From Staphylococcus caprae (GTDB lineage Bacteria > Bacillota > Bacilli > Staphylococcales > Staphylococcaceae), in contig NZ_PPRT01000022.1 of assembly GCF_002902725.1 (NCBI RefSeq), positions 35,346 to 99,345 on the forward strand: a stretch of DNA of 64,000 nt, read 5' to 3'. The notes below the pieces were generated by a model that worked only from the letters and a program-made list of their open reading frames with translations, was not told where the DNA came from and made no database searches. Shown here one piece after another: positions 21,527-29,070 of the stretch (its first letter is position 1; each line of letters begins with the position of its first letter). The position numbers and the translations under genes were made by a program.

Positions 21527-22345
21527 ATGGAAGGAAATAAGAGGGAAGTTTATAAATCATTTTTAAAAACTACAACAAAATTAGTTGATATTTATGATAG
21601 TGCTAATCTACAGAATCGAAAAATAAAGTATTTACCAGAATGGTTAGAATTTTATACAAGTCAGTTATTAGAAGAAAACAATAACAAACATAAATTATAC
21701 TCAACGTACAAAAGAGGCACTATTATCTATGTAAATTTAGGTAGTAATATAGGGAATGAATTTTCCGGTAATCATTTTTGCATAGTTCTGGATAAAAAAG
21801 ACAATCCTAAAAAGAGTACTGTTACAGTTGTACCTTTATCATCTAAAAAGTCCAGTCATTATACGCAATTAACTTCATCTATTTTTGATATTACTATAGA
21901 CGAATTAAATAAAAAGGCAATCCAATTAATTGAAGAAGCTGATAAAACGGAAGATTTTGCTAATTTGGTGATGGATAAACATGAAAATTATATAAAAAGT
22001 AGAGCAGAAAGAACTGCACTATTAATTAAGTACAAATATTTATCAGAAGAGTACATAGCTAAAGAGTTTGAAGAACTTGAAGTTCTGATAAAAAAAGAAG
22101 CTAAAATATTCAAAGAAAGAATATCTAATTTAAAAAGTAGAGCTGAAAGTATCAGTCTTGTACGAAAAGTTTTTGAAAGACATAAAAACAAACAATCTTT
22201 TGCAAATGTTTCTGCAATAACTACAATAAGTAAAAAAAGAATTCAAAAAATTAACAGTGAAGATCCTACAGGAAAAATCAGAATTAGCACTGATGATTTA
22301 AAGAAAATTGAGAAACAAATAATAATCAGATTCATAAAAAGTTGA
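21527..22345 (+). CDS. PemK/MazF-domain protein with long extensions
   Basis: This 272-residue protein has a PemK/MazF-type core at about 60–130: YKRGTIIYVNLGSNIGNEFSGNHFCIVLDK and VTVVPLSSKK, the usual ‘RGxI…G.E..G.RP.vvv’ and ‘v.v.P.TS’ strands. MazF-fold proteins are mostly mRNA endonucleases. An N-terminal helical region (1–58) and a long helical C-terminal part (130–272, ending in a possible HTH-like VSAITTISKKRIQKI) are extra. No protein antitoxin is adjacent; a promoter for a small RNA overlaps its last codons. Likely a phage-carried toxin or defence protein. GGAGG site. Confidence 0.78.
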   Translation: MEGNKREVYKSFLKTTTKLVDIYDSANLQNRKIKYLPEWLEFYTSQLLEENNNKHKLYSTYKRGTIIYVNLGSNIGNEFSGNHFCIVLDKKDNPKKSTVTVVPLSSKKSSHYTQLTSSIFDITIDELNKKAIQLIEEADKTEDFANLVMDKHENYIKSRAERTALLIKYKYLSEEYIAKEFEELEVLIKKEAKIFKERISNLKSRAESISLVRKVFERHKNKQSFANVSAITTISKKRIQKINSEDPTGKIRISTDDLKKIEKQIIIRFIKS

Positions 22346-22370
22346 AATTAAGGGTAACATTTGGTATATT
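22342..22370 (+). promoter_or_regulatory. strong promoter of the downstream small RNA
   Basis: TTGAAA (22342–22347), a 17-base spacer and TATATT (22365–22370) with a TGG extension. The -35 overlaps the stop of the PemK-domain gene. The predicted start is about 22377. Confidence 0.65.
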
Positions 22371-22376
22371 TATATT

Positions 22377-22475
22377 AACAATTCGCGGTGAAATCCCGCT
22401 TTCTACTAAATTATAGTAGCTCATTCCCGGTAACCATTCCGATTGACCAGATGTTAATTCATCTGGTCTTTTTTA
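22377..22475 (+). ncRNA. candidate small RNA next to the PemK-domain gene
   Basis: A transcript of about 99 nucleotides is predicted from the promoter at 22342–22370 to the terminator at 22445–22474. It would contain GCGG/CCGC (from 22384), a perfect 6-bp hairpin CTACTA-AATTA-TAGTAG (22405–22421), an unpaired-looking segment with CCCGGTAACCATTCCG, and the terminator hairpin. There is no convincing frame or ribosome site. It could be an RNA antitoxin or regulator of the adjacent PemK protein; I recall that a conserved RNA motif near pemK genes has been described, but could not check. Confidence 0.65.
22445..22474 (+). terminator. terminator of the PemK-adjacent small RNA
   Basis: A perfect 9-bp stem GACCAGATG/CATCTGGTC with a 6-base loop is followed by TTTTTT. 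Confidence 0.85.
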
Positions 22476-22579
22476 TTTTTTTAGGAAAGCAAGAATCCTT
22501 CACTTATTCCCAACAATTTATAGAATTTATTGTTAGTGAAATAAAAAAGAATCCAATAAAATTTGTGGATAGTTTAAGA

Positions 22580-22674
22580 AATAAAAAAAGATAACCCCAG
22601 GCACATAGGAATGCTCAGTGCTTTTGCACCTACCCCATTTTGGGACCCAGCGTTAATCCTTCTCGAGTTATCTT
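22580..22674 (-). ncRNA. candidate counter-transcribed small RNA
   Basis: The minus strand has a consensus promoter at 22681–22709 and then a transcript of about 90 nucleotides. It starts AAGATAAC and ends GTTATCTT followed by TTTTTATTT. The 8-base ends pair perfectly and the 3' end looks like a terminator. Inside are hairpins CCCA-AAA-TGGG and GTGC-AAAA-GCAC. There is no clear coding frame. Its 3' end is antisense to a short plus-strand frame ending at 22594. Role unknown. Confidence 0.6.
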
Positions 22675-22680
22675 AAGTAT

Positions 22681-22709
22681 AGTATAAGTTACATTGATTA
22701 CTATTTCAA
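22681..22709 (-). promoter_or_regulatory. consensus promoter of the minus-strand small RNA
   Basis: On the minus strand TTGAAA (22704–22709), a 17-base spacer and TATACT (22681–22686). The predicted start, about 22674, coincides with the first base of the AAGATAAC arm. Confidence 0.65.
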
Positions 22710-22721
22710 GAATTATTTATC

Positions 22722-22760
22722 GGGTAGTTAACCTACCCTTATTATTTTTTACTTTTTTTG
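22722..22760 (+). terminator. terminator upstream of the integrase gene
   Basis: The 6-bp stem GGGTAG/CTACCC with a 5-base loop is followed by TTATTATTTTTTACTTTTTTT. It would limit read-through from the toxin/RNA side into int, whose ribosome site begins just after the T-run. Confidence 0.6.
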
Positions 22761-22776
22761 AGGAGGAATAGGCAAA

Positions 22777-23826
22777 ATGGCAACATTTACAGTTAATAAA
22801 CGTAAAAATAAAACAAGTTCATCGTGGCAGTACGACGTTAAACACCCTACTTTAAAATCGGGGAAGAAACGTAAGTCTGGATTTAAAACTAAAGCAGAAG
22901 CCACTAATGCAGCACAACAATTAATTAGAGATTTAGAAGATGGAAACTACATAGAAGAAAGTAAAAGGTTTGTTGATTATTATAATGACTGGATTGAAAT
23001 TAAAAATAAGAAACAGTTATCTACCAAACAATTTTATTGGTATGAAAGAGCTATCAAGTTATTTACCGAACACTTCGGAGAACACATGTTAGTGAAAAAT
23101 ATTACTCGAACAGATTATCAGAAGTTTTTAAATAGCTACGGTAAAGGGCGTACAGATGAAACAGTAAGAAAAGTACACGGATGCTTAATGAGATGTATTA
23201 GAGATGCAGTTTATGATGGTTATTTAAGGAAAGACCCTACTTATAATGTGACTGTTAATGGAACTGAAAATGCGAAAGATGAAAAATTTAAATATATAAC
23301 TATTAAAGATTATTTAGCAATGATGGATTATTTCAAATCAAGAAATGAAGAGAGTTATATATTTCTATATATATTATCGATAACCGGTGCAAGATATAGC
23401 GATGTGATCAACATGACGTACAAAGATTTAAATAAAGCACCTGGAGTCGTTCATCTTCCCGGAACAAAAACGAAAAATTCAAAACGAAATGTTGAAGTTA
23501 ATCCAAAAGATATTACACATATTAATACAAAATTATCAAAATTGCCTCGTCGTATTAATGGTAAGTTGTTTAACGTTAGTCATACAGCGATTGCTCAATC
23601 ATTTAGACATACTAAAAGTGTTATAGGTTTAGAGGATGAAAATATCACTCCTTATTCACTAAGACACACGCATACTTCTTATTTATTGTCTAAAGAAATA
23701 CCAATTGAATATATAAGTAAACGTTTAGGGCATGCTACGATATCACAAACACTAGACACGTACTCACATCTATTAGAAGAACATAAAAAAGAGCAAGGCC
23801 AACGTGTCAGAGAATTATTCTCTTGA
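22777..23826 (+). CDS. int: phage integrase (tyrosine recombinase)
   Basis: This 349-residue integrase has an N-terminal arm-binding domain (SWQYDVKHPTLKSGKKRKSGFKTKAEA), a core-binding SAM-like domain (about 65–150) and a catalytic domain. Visible active-site residues are Arg206 (GARYSDV), Lys about 233, Arg296 (TPYSLRHTHTS, with Tyr in place of the usual first His), His319 (LGHATISQ) and nucleophile Tyr329 (TYSHLLEEHKK). It catalyses integration and excision at the tRNA-Ser end. GGAGG site; it has no obvious promoter of its own after the terminator. Confidence 0.95.
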   Translation: MATFTVNKRKNKTSSSWQYDVKHPTLKSGKKRKSGFKTKAEATNAAQQLIRDLEDGNYIEESKRFVDYYNDWIEIKNKKQLSTKQFYWYERAIKLFTEHFGEHMLVKNITRTDYQKFLNSYGKGRTDETVRKVHGCLMRCIRDAVYDGYLRKDPTYNVTVNGTENAKDEKFKYITIKDYLAMMDYFKSRNEESYIFLYILSITGARYSDVINMTYKDLNKAPGVVHLPGTKTKNSKRNVEVNPKDITHINTKLSKLPRRINGKLFNVSHTAIAQSFRHTKSVIGLEDENITPYSLRHTHTSYLLSKEIPIEYISKRLGHATISQTLDTYSHLLEEHKKEQGQRVRELFS

Positions 23827-23874
23827 CACATATTTGACACTTACTCTCTTAAAACCCTGTCATATCAAGGGTTT
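23823..23874. other. prophage end: candidate attachment region
   Basis: After the int stop there is a direct repeat TTGACAC-ATAT-TTGACAC (23823–23840), like integrase arm sites. Then comes a 7-bp inverted repeat AAACCCT/AGGGTTT (23852–23874), then the 3' end of tRNA-Ser. The core att sequence is probably the tRNA 3' end, but the other prophage end is outside the window, so it cannot be defined. Confidence 0.45.
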
Positions 23875-23878
23875 AGTA

Positions 23879-23967
23879 CGGAAACGGAGGGATTCGAACC
23901 CTCGCGCCGCTCTCGCGACCTACACCCTTAGCAGGGGCGCCTCTTCAGCCAACTTGAGTACGTTTCC
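23879..23967 (-). tRNA. tRNA-Ser (anticodon GCU)
   Basis: This 89-nt class II tRNA has acceptor stem GGAAACG/CGTTTCC with discriminator G, a D-arm CTCAAGTTGGCTGAAGAG, anticodon loop CCTGCTAAG (GCU, serine codons AGC/AGU), a long variable arm (GTCGCGAGAGCGGC) and GGGTTCGAATCCC. No encoded CCA. Probably the prophage attachment gene. Confidence 0.95.
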
Positions 23968-23970
23968 ATA

Positions 23971-24045
23971 TGGCTCCGCAGGTAGGATTCGAACCTACGA
24001 CCGATCGGTTAACAGCCGATAGCTCTACCACTGAGCTACTGCGGA
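23971..24045 (-). tRNA. tRNA-Asn (anticodon GUU)
   Basis: Acceptor stem TCCGCAG/CTGCGGA, D-arm AGCTCAGTGGTAGAGCT, anticodon stem-loop ATCGGCTGTTAACCGAT (GUU), GTAGGTTCGAATCCTAC, discriminator G and encoded CCA. It is transcribed ahead of tRNA-Ser, with a 3-base gap. Confidence 0.96.
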
Positions 24046-24084
24046 TTAATGTTATTTTATGTATCTCTATCAAGCACAAATATT

Positions 24085-24112
24085 ATTATATCAATCTTGT
24101 TGAGTTTTTCAA
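24085..24112 (-). promoter_or_regulatory. promoter of the tRNA-Asn/tRNA-Ser pair
   Basis: On the minus strand TTGAAA (24107–24112), a 16-base spacer and TATAAT (24085–24090) with TGA extension, about 40 bases before tRNA-Asn. Confidence 0.65.
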
Positions 24113-24125
24113 GAGATATCTTAAA

Positions 24126-24176
24126 AAAATATACGGAACATTTACACTAATTTAATATTAACGTTCCGCATATTTT
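24126..24176 (-). terminator. terminator downstream of comK
   Basis: Two 14-base arms (24126–24139 and 24163–24176) pair with one mismatch around a 23-base loop. The minus strand then reads TTTTTTTAAG. It separates comK from the tRNA promoter. Confidence 0.65.
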
Positions 24177-24234
24177 AAAAATAAACACACGAAGTTCAAA
24201 ACAATTATTAATATTAAAATGCTAGAATTTACGG

Positions 24235-24810
24235 CTATTTTTCTTCAAAAAGAGAGTATCTAGATAAAGCTTCAAAAATATTTAATGAGGATTGATTATA
24301 GTCAATAGGTTGCTCAGGATCATTTGATTTCATACGCGCTTGCTTATCGACCATGTAGTAATAAATAATTGCATTCGTATATTGATGCCATAAACTATGA
24401 TACGAAACATTTAATATAAACGATTCATTATTAGCAAATGTGATTTTACTTTTACGATTTTTAAGTTCTTTAATACTTTCAATATAATGCATGTTAATCC
24501 ATATATTTTCTTCTTGTCGATCAGAATGAGTTGGGAAAAAGTAAGTTGGAAATAAAGGAGTAAGTAAAATAGGTGGTTTACTAGTAATACCAGTAATTCG
24601 ATTTGTTTCAGACTTCTTGCTCAAATAGCTATTACCATAAAATTTGCAAGACCTTTCAATAATTCTTTGTACTTTAAAAGGACTCTCCTTTCTAGTTTTA
24701 TCAAATCTAATAATCTCAGCTCCTGAAGTTTGTTGATATTCATCATACCTTGGGCGAATTAACATGTCACCTTTTCTAATAACATAGATTGATTCACTAA
24801 AATTAGTCAT
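24235..24810 (-). CDS. comK: competence transcription factor ComK
   Basis: This 191-residue protein matches ComK in length (B. subtilis about 192) and in motifs CKFYGNSYLSKKSE and LLTPLFPTYFFPTHS, plus the IWINMHYIE segment. ComK activates DNA-uptake genes and is controlled by MecA/Clp, whose adaptor gene mecA is also in this window. The gene is intact and lies just outside the prophage; it is not the insertion site as it is in Listeria. Confidence 0.93.
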   Translation of the reverse strand: MTNFSESIYVIRKGDMLIRPRYDEYQQTSGAEIIRFDKTRKESPFKVQRIIERSCKFYGNSYLSKKSETNRITGITSKPPILLTPLFPTYFFPTHSDRQEENIWINMHYIESIKELKNRKSKITFANNESFILNVSYHSLWHQYTNAIIYYYMVDKQARMKSNDPEQPIDYNQSSLNIFEALSRYSLFEEK

Positions 24811-25030
24811 TTGATTACCTCACTTCACAAAAATATTAATTATTGTTACTATTTTCTTTTAATAATAATAACTTAATATTAGTTTATACGAAGCATGAAT
24901 TAAATCAAGTTCTACTTTTATTTTCTTTTTACACATATTTCTTTCTAAATGTCAGAATATTCATTGATTTCAAAATACAAAAACTGTATACTACTCATAT
25001 ATAAATAAAAAAGAAAGGTAGTGATTTTTT

Positions 25031-25249
25031 ATGAATCATAATACTAATGTTAAACACACTACTCTCGAAGACTTTGTGACCACTGTAAACGATTTAGGTG
25101 TTGAACTCGTTATCGATGAAGCGCTAAGGGAAGCGAGAAAGAAACAGCTTAAAACGCTTATCGATGAAGCACTTGTTAACAAAAATAAGGAAAATTTTAT
25201 TCAGTATACAGAAGAATATAAAAAATTGGAGGCTTTTCTCAGTGAATAA
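25031..25249 (+). CDS. IDEAL domain protein
   Basis: This 72-residue protein contains the name-giving IDEAL motif twice: LVIDEALREARKKQLKTLIDEALVNKNKENF. IDEAL-domain proteins are short Firmicute proteins, several of them linked to competence or stress regulation. It is divergent from comK with its own GAAAGG ribosome site and is followed by a clear terminator. Exact role unknown. Confidence 0.85.
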   Translation: MNHNTNVKHTTLEDFVTTVNDLGVELVIDEALREARKKQLKTLIDEALVNKNKENFIQYTEEYKKLEAFLSE

Positions 25250-25276
25250 TTTAGATTCGAGTCACTCATTATAAAT

Positions 25277-25319
25277 GGTCTATTCCCTACTTAATTTAAG
25301 TTTGAGAATAGACCTTTTT
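25277..25319 (+). terminator. terminator after the IDEAL gene
   Basis: Nine-bp stem GGTCTATTC/GAATAGACC followed by TTTTTAATA. Confidence 0.8.
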
Positions 25320-25326
25320 AATATAA

Positions 25327-26313
25327 TTAAGACATTAATCTAATAATTTCATATTTATCAATATCACCAAAATAGTGATAAAAGTCATAATTTGCTAATG
25401 CTTCTTCTAAATGTTCAAAGTCATGTAAGCAACCTACAAGTGCACGCTCTAACTCAGTAATATCTCCTTCGCCAAAGAAATCACCAAATATCTTAGCATG
25501 TTCTATACGACCTTTTTTAACATCCAATTTGATTTGTATGAACCCTTTTTCAAATTTTTCTTCACGCTCAAAATTATATTTAGGATTATTACCGTAATTC
25601 CACTCCCAAGTACGATATTTCTCATTGCTCAACCTTTCAATGTTATTCCAATCTTCATCAGTTAAAACATATTCTTCTACTTCATTTTCCCCAAAAATAG
25701 TTTTAAGAATAATTTGTTTAAATTCATTAATGTCTAAAGGTTCTTCTAAAAACTCATCAATATTAGCAACACGCTTTCTAACTGATTTCACACCTTTAGA
25801 TTTAATCTTAGCAGGATTAACTTTCAAAGCATTTTGAACTTCGTCTAATTCACAATTTAACATCAACGTACCATGGCTGAACATTCTATTTTTCACTTTC
25901 ACCATAGCATTTCCCGAAATTTTAGCTTCTCCCACTTGAATATCATTTCGTCCTGTCATTTCAGCGTTGACACCAAGTGATTGTAAAGCTTGAACAATCG
26001 GCATTGTAAATTTTTTGAAGTTGTGGAAACTATTACCATCATCATCAGTAATAAAACTAAAATTTAAATTTCCAGTGTCATGATAAACCGCACCGCCACC
26101 AGAAATACGTCGAACGACATCAATTTTATGTTGATCAATGTACGCTTTATTAACTTCTTCTATCGTATTCTGATTTTTACCTACGATAATTGAAGGTCTA
26201 TTAATATAGAATAAGAAATAACTTTCCTCAGATGGAAGATTTTTAAGAACATATTCCTCCATTGCTAAGTTAAGTGTGGGATCAGTAATATTATTATTAC
26301 TAATAAACTTCAT
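25327..26313 (-). CDS. lplA: lipoate-protein ligase A
   Basis: This 328-residue enzyme attaches scavenged lipoate to E2 and GcvH proteins through lipoyl-AMP. Family motifs are RRISGGGAVYHDTGNLNFSF (the RRxxGGGxVxHD motif, about 68–87), GRNDIQVGEAKISGNAM with the catalytic lysine, and a C-terminal accessory domain (about 245–328). ATG start with GAGGA. Staphylococci have two lpl genes; this one is the chromosomal LplA1 type. Confidence 0.93.
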   Translation of the reverse strand: MKFISNNNITDPTLNLAMEEYVLKNLPSEESYFLFYINRPSIIVGKNQNTIEEVNKAYIDQHKIDVVRRISGGGAVYHDTGNLNFSFITDDDGNSFHNFKKFTMPIVQALQSLGVNAEMTGRNDIQVGEAKISGNAMVKVKNRMFSHGTLMLNCELDEVQNALKVNPAKIKSKGVKSVRKRVANIDEFLEEPLDINEFKQIILKTIFGENEVEEYVLTDEDWNNIERLSNEKYRTWEWNYGNNPKYNFEREEKFEKGFIQIKLDVKKGRIEHAKIFGDFFGEGDITELERALVGCLHDFEHLEEALANYDFYHYFGDIDKYEIIRLMS

Positions 26314-26517
26314 AACATTCCTCTCCTTAAAAAATCTCTCTATATGCCCTTACCCTAGTTATGAATGATTTATAATAAAATTTCCAATTATATACTCATT
26401 TATGTCTTACTTTTCATAATTAAATCTGCAAATAGAGTTTTTTTAAAGATATTAGTTTATTTGTTATGTAAATTTTAGTACAATATTACCTAGCTATGAT
26501 TTAAGGGAGGACTCATT

Positions 26518-26703
26518 ATGACTGTTGCAGAAGTAGGTAATATTGTAGAATTTTATGATGGTTTAAGAGGCCGTGTTGAGAAAATTAATGACAATTCTGT
26601 TATTGTAGATTTAACAATCATGGAAAACTTTAATGAACTAGATTTACCTGAGAAGACTGTCATTAATCATAAGCGATATAAAATCGTTGAACAAGAAGGT
26701 TAA
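26518..26703 (+). CDS. YkvS-like protein (DUF2187)
   Basis: This 61-residue protein (MTVAEVGNIVEFYDGLRGRVEKINDNSVIVDLTIM…HKRYKIVEQEG) has the KOW/SH3-like strands of DUF2187. A role in nucleic-acid or translation contacts is possible but unproven. GGGAGGA site. It is 5 bases upstream of the next membrane-protein gene, so they form an operon. Confidence 0.8.
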   Translation: MTVAEVGNIVEFYDGLRGRVEKINDNSVIVDLTIMENFNELDLPEKTVINHKRYKIVEQEG

Positions 26704-26708
26704 TTATA

Positions 26709-27311
26709 ATGAAAAATGTTTCTAAAGCTTTAATTTGGTTTATTATAAGTTTCATCGTATTTCACGCTATTTTATTTGTGATGTGGGGTGAACACCAAGA
26801 GTACTGGTACTTATATACTGGCATTATGCTAATAGCAGGAATAAGTTATGTGTTTTATCAAAGAGACATTGCATCAAAACGTTTATTAACTTCAATTGGG
26901 ATTGGTATAATTACAAGTATTGTACTTATTATTGTACAACTTATTTTTTCACTTATTTCATCAGATTTATCATATGCATCGTTAATTAAAGAATTATCTA
27001 GAACGGGTGTTTATTTTAAATGGCAAATGCTCGTCACTTTATTGTTCGTGATTCCATGTCATGAATTATATATGAGAACGGTCTTACAGAAGGAATTAAT
27101 TCGATACAAATTACCTAAATGGTTAAGCATACTTATTGTCGCAATTTGTTCAAGTTCCTTATTCATTTATCTCGATAACTGGTGGATAGTATTCTTTATA
27201 TTTATAACTCAATTAATTTTATCAGCAAGTTACGAATATACTAGACGTATAGCTACAACTTCTATTGCTCAGATTGTTGCTATTATATTATTATTGATTT
27301 TTCACGGATAA
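26709..27311 (+). CDS. CPBP-like intramembrane protein
   Basis: This 200-residue protein has six to seven hydrophobic segments. The segment VIPCHELYMRTVLQKEL recalls motif 1 (EExxxR) of CPBP/CAAX proteases, but here only one Glu is present (HELYMR), and the second motif (FxxxH) is not obvious. It is probably a divergent or non-proteolytic member. It is co-transcribed with the DUF2187 gene and followed by a strong terminator. Confidence 0.65.
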   Translation: MKNVSKALIWFIISFIVFHAILFVMWGEHQEYWYLYTGIMLIAGISYVFYQRDIASKRLLTSIGIGIITSIVLIIVQLIFSLISSDLSYASLIKELSRTGVYFKWQMLVTLLFVIPCHELYMRTVLQKELIRYKLPKWLSILIVAICSSSLFIYLDNWWIVFFIFITQLILSASYEYTRRIATTSIAQIVAIILLLIFHG

Positions 27312-27357
27312 AAAGCATTTCTTAGTCTTATTACTTTAGGCTAAGAAATGCTTTTTT
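27311..27357 (+). terminator. strong terminator after the CPBP-like gene
   Basis: A 15-bp perfect stem (AAAAGCATTTCTTAG and its complement at 27341–27355) with a 15-base loop, then TTTTTTA. Confidence 0.9.
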
Positions 27358-27405
27358 ATGAAGTAAATTTACCTCGTGTCTCGTTGATAATAGTGAGGGG
27401 GTTAT

Positions 27406-28914
27406 TTAAAGGTTAACTTTAAAATTATTTTCAACTTTTACATCATAGTTTGTGTTTTTTAAATTATTTCTAATCAAGCCGCCCATAGTTTCTCCATACG
27501 TTTCATGAATGATTGCATCTTCTAAATATTCTTTATAGTTTCTATAACAATAATCCGTCATAGTTATTCTATACATTCGCTCACTATCTAAGTCTTCTAT
27601 TTCGACCCTATGATAAGGTTCTTTATTCATATCAACTGTATAATTAAAACCTTGCCAAAATGTAAATAAAGTTTCATCTACAATCGTTAAACTCAATGTT
27701 CCCTGTTCAAATTCAATATGAGAGTAACTATATTCAATGATGTCTTTGATATTTTTACCTTTAACAGTTAAATCAACTGGTTTGTCTGGATGAGGATAAG
27801 CATCATATAAATCTCTATTACGAATGACACCGTTTAACCCTTCTTCACCATTCTTAGGTATATGCACACAAGAAATTTTGTAATCATATGCATTCCTAAT
27901 ACCATCATGAAGTAATTGAGCAAATGGATGAGGCTTACAAATTATCTCCTCGATACCGTTAATTTCGAGATTAAATTTATTATTAGATATTACCTCGTCT
28001 GCCCAATATTCTACAGCCTTACGATCATAATACGTTTCTTTGAGTAATAACTCATCTTCTTCATAATTATTTAAATCTATGACTTTCGATTCTATATTAT
28101 CAATTTCATATGAGGTCGTACGCTTTTTAAAGTGTATGGAGAGATGAACTAATTCTTCGGCATTTTGCCCCGCTTGAACATAAACTGTCTCATGATCTTT
28201 ACCAACTACAGTTTGATGTTGATGTGCGGTAATAATTAAATCTATCACACCTAATTCTTCCATAATTTTTTCAGCTTCGTTTGCATTTTGTTCATTTCTT
28301 TTGTTTTGTTTGCTAATTTTATTGAGTCCGCCATGATAGATAACAATAAGGAAATCCGGTTCCTCTACTTCATGGATATATCTAATCCATCGCTTAGCAG
28401 ATAATAACGTCTTTTCAATACTGACATCATCTTCCATTTCGGCATATTCATTTTTCATAAGTCCGTCCGCTGTTAATCCGACAATGGCTATTTTTAAATC
28501 ATCGTAATTTTTAATTGTATATGGCGTTGAAAAATATGGCTCTCTAGTTACCGTATACTCTATATTCGCAGATAACCATGGAAATCGAGCCAATGCAACA
28601 GATCGCGTTAAAAATGATAGACCAAATTTAAATTCATTAGGACTTATACCACTAGCATCATATTGCATAGCATTCATTAATTTAATCATTGGATGTCGCT
28701 TATAAGGAGCGACAACTGCATAATAGAAAGCAGCAAGTGAACCGGCTAAACTTCCTCCGCTATCTAATAAAATGACATGTTTATTTAGTTTACGTGCATT
28801 TTTTACGTAAGTTCCTGCTCTGTATATATTAGATCCATAATCACCATTTAAGAAGTGACTATGCATATCTGAAGTTGCGATGACATCTACAGTTATATTT
28901 TCATTCTTTTCCAT
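27406..28914 (-). CDS. 5'-nucleotidase/metallophosphoesterase-like protein
   Basis: This 502-residue protein has the two-domain UshA/YunD layout: N-terminal metallophosphoesterase (1–280) and C-terminal 5'-nucleotidase domain (about 320–500). The first metal motif is present (DMHSH), as are YHGG and TAHQHQ. The usual GNHE is replaced by SPNEFKFG and the usual D-x-G-D by LDSGGS, so the metal centre looks degenerate. There is no signal peptide, so it is cytoplasmic. Activity may be reduced or altered. Confidence 0.82.
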   Translation of the reverse strand: MEKNENITVDVIATSDMHSHFLNGDYGSNIYRAGTYVKNARKLNKHVILLDSGGSLAGSLAAFYYAVVAPYKRHPMIKLMNAMQYDASGISPNEFKFGLSFLTRSVALARFPWLSANIEYTVTREPYFSTPYTIKNYDDLKIAIVGLTADGLMKNEYAEMEDDVSIEKTLLSAKRWIRYIHEVEEPDFLIVIYHGGLNKISKQNKRNEQNANEAEKIMEELGVIDLIITAHQHQTVVGKDHETVYVQAGQNAEELVHLSIHFKKRTTSYEIDNIESKVIDLNNYEEDELLLKETYYDRKAVEYWADEVISNNKFNLEINGIEEIICKPHPFAQLLHDGIRNAYDYKISCVHIPKNGEEGLNGVIRNRDLYDAYPHPDKPVDLTVKGKNIKDIIEYSYSHIEFEQGTLSLTIVDETLFTFWQGFNYTVDMNKEPYHRVEIEDLDSERMYRITMTDYCYRNYKEYLEDAIIHETYGETMGGLIRNNLKNTNYDVKVENNFKVNL

Positions 28915-29015
28915 CAGGCCACTCCTCTCAATAGATTAAGTTTAACATGGAAGCAGCATCGAGTGTTATTAAACTAATAGTCAATTATTAAGTTACGTAA
29001 TGATTTTCAAGTTAA

Positions 29016-29062
29016 AATAAAAACACTTTCAGCAAAATAAAATATTTTACCAAAAGTGTTTT
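29016..29062 (-). terminator. terminator after the potassium transporter gene
   Basis: On the minus strand AAAACACTTT pairs with AAAGTGTTTT around a 23-base loop and is followed by TATTTT. Confidence 0.65.
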
Positions 29063-29070
29063 CATATTTT

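Noticed and set aside
22388..22594. A 68-codon plus-strand frame (ending FVDSLRNKKR).
   Set aside because: It starts inside the small RNA, crosses a strong terminator and has no ribosome site. The last 35 codons look protein-like and may be a gene remnant, but no start can be supported.
1..23880. CRISPR arrays, insertion sequences or transposases.
   Set aside because: No regular direct-repeat/spacer pattern and no transposase-like protein was found. The short repeats present are operators, iterons or activator sites.
24235..24810. Prophage inserted into comK, as in Listeria.
   Set aside because: comK is intact at full length and separated from the integrase by two tRNA genes and a terminator.
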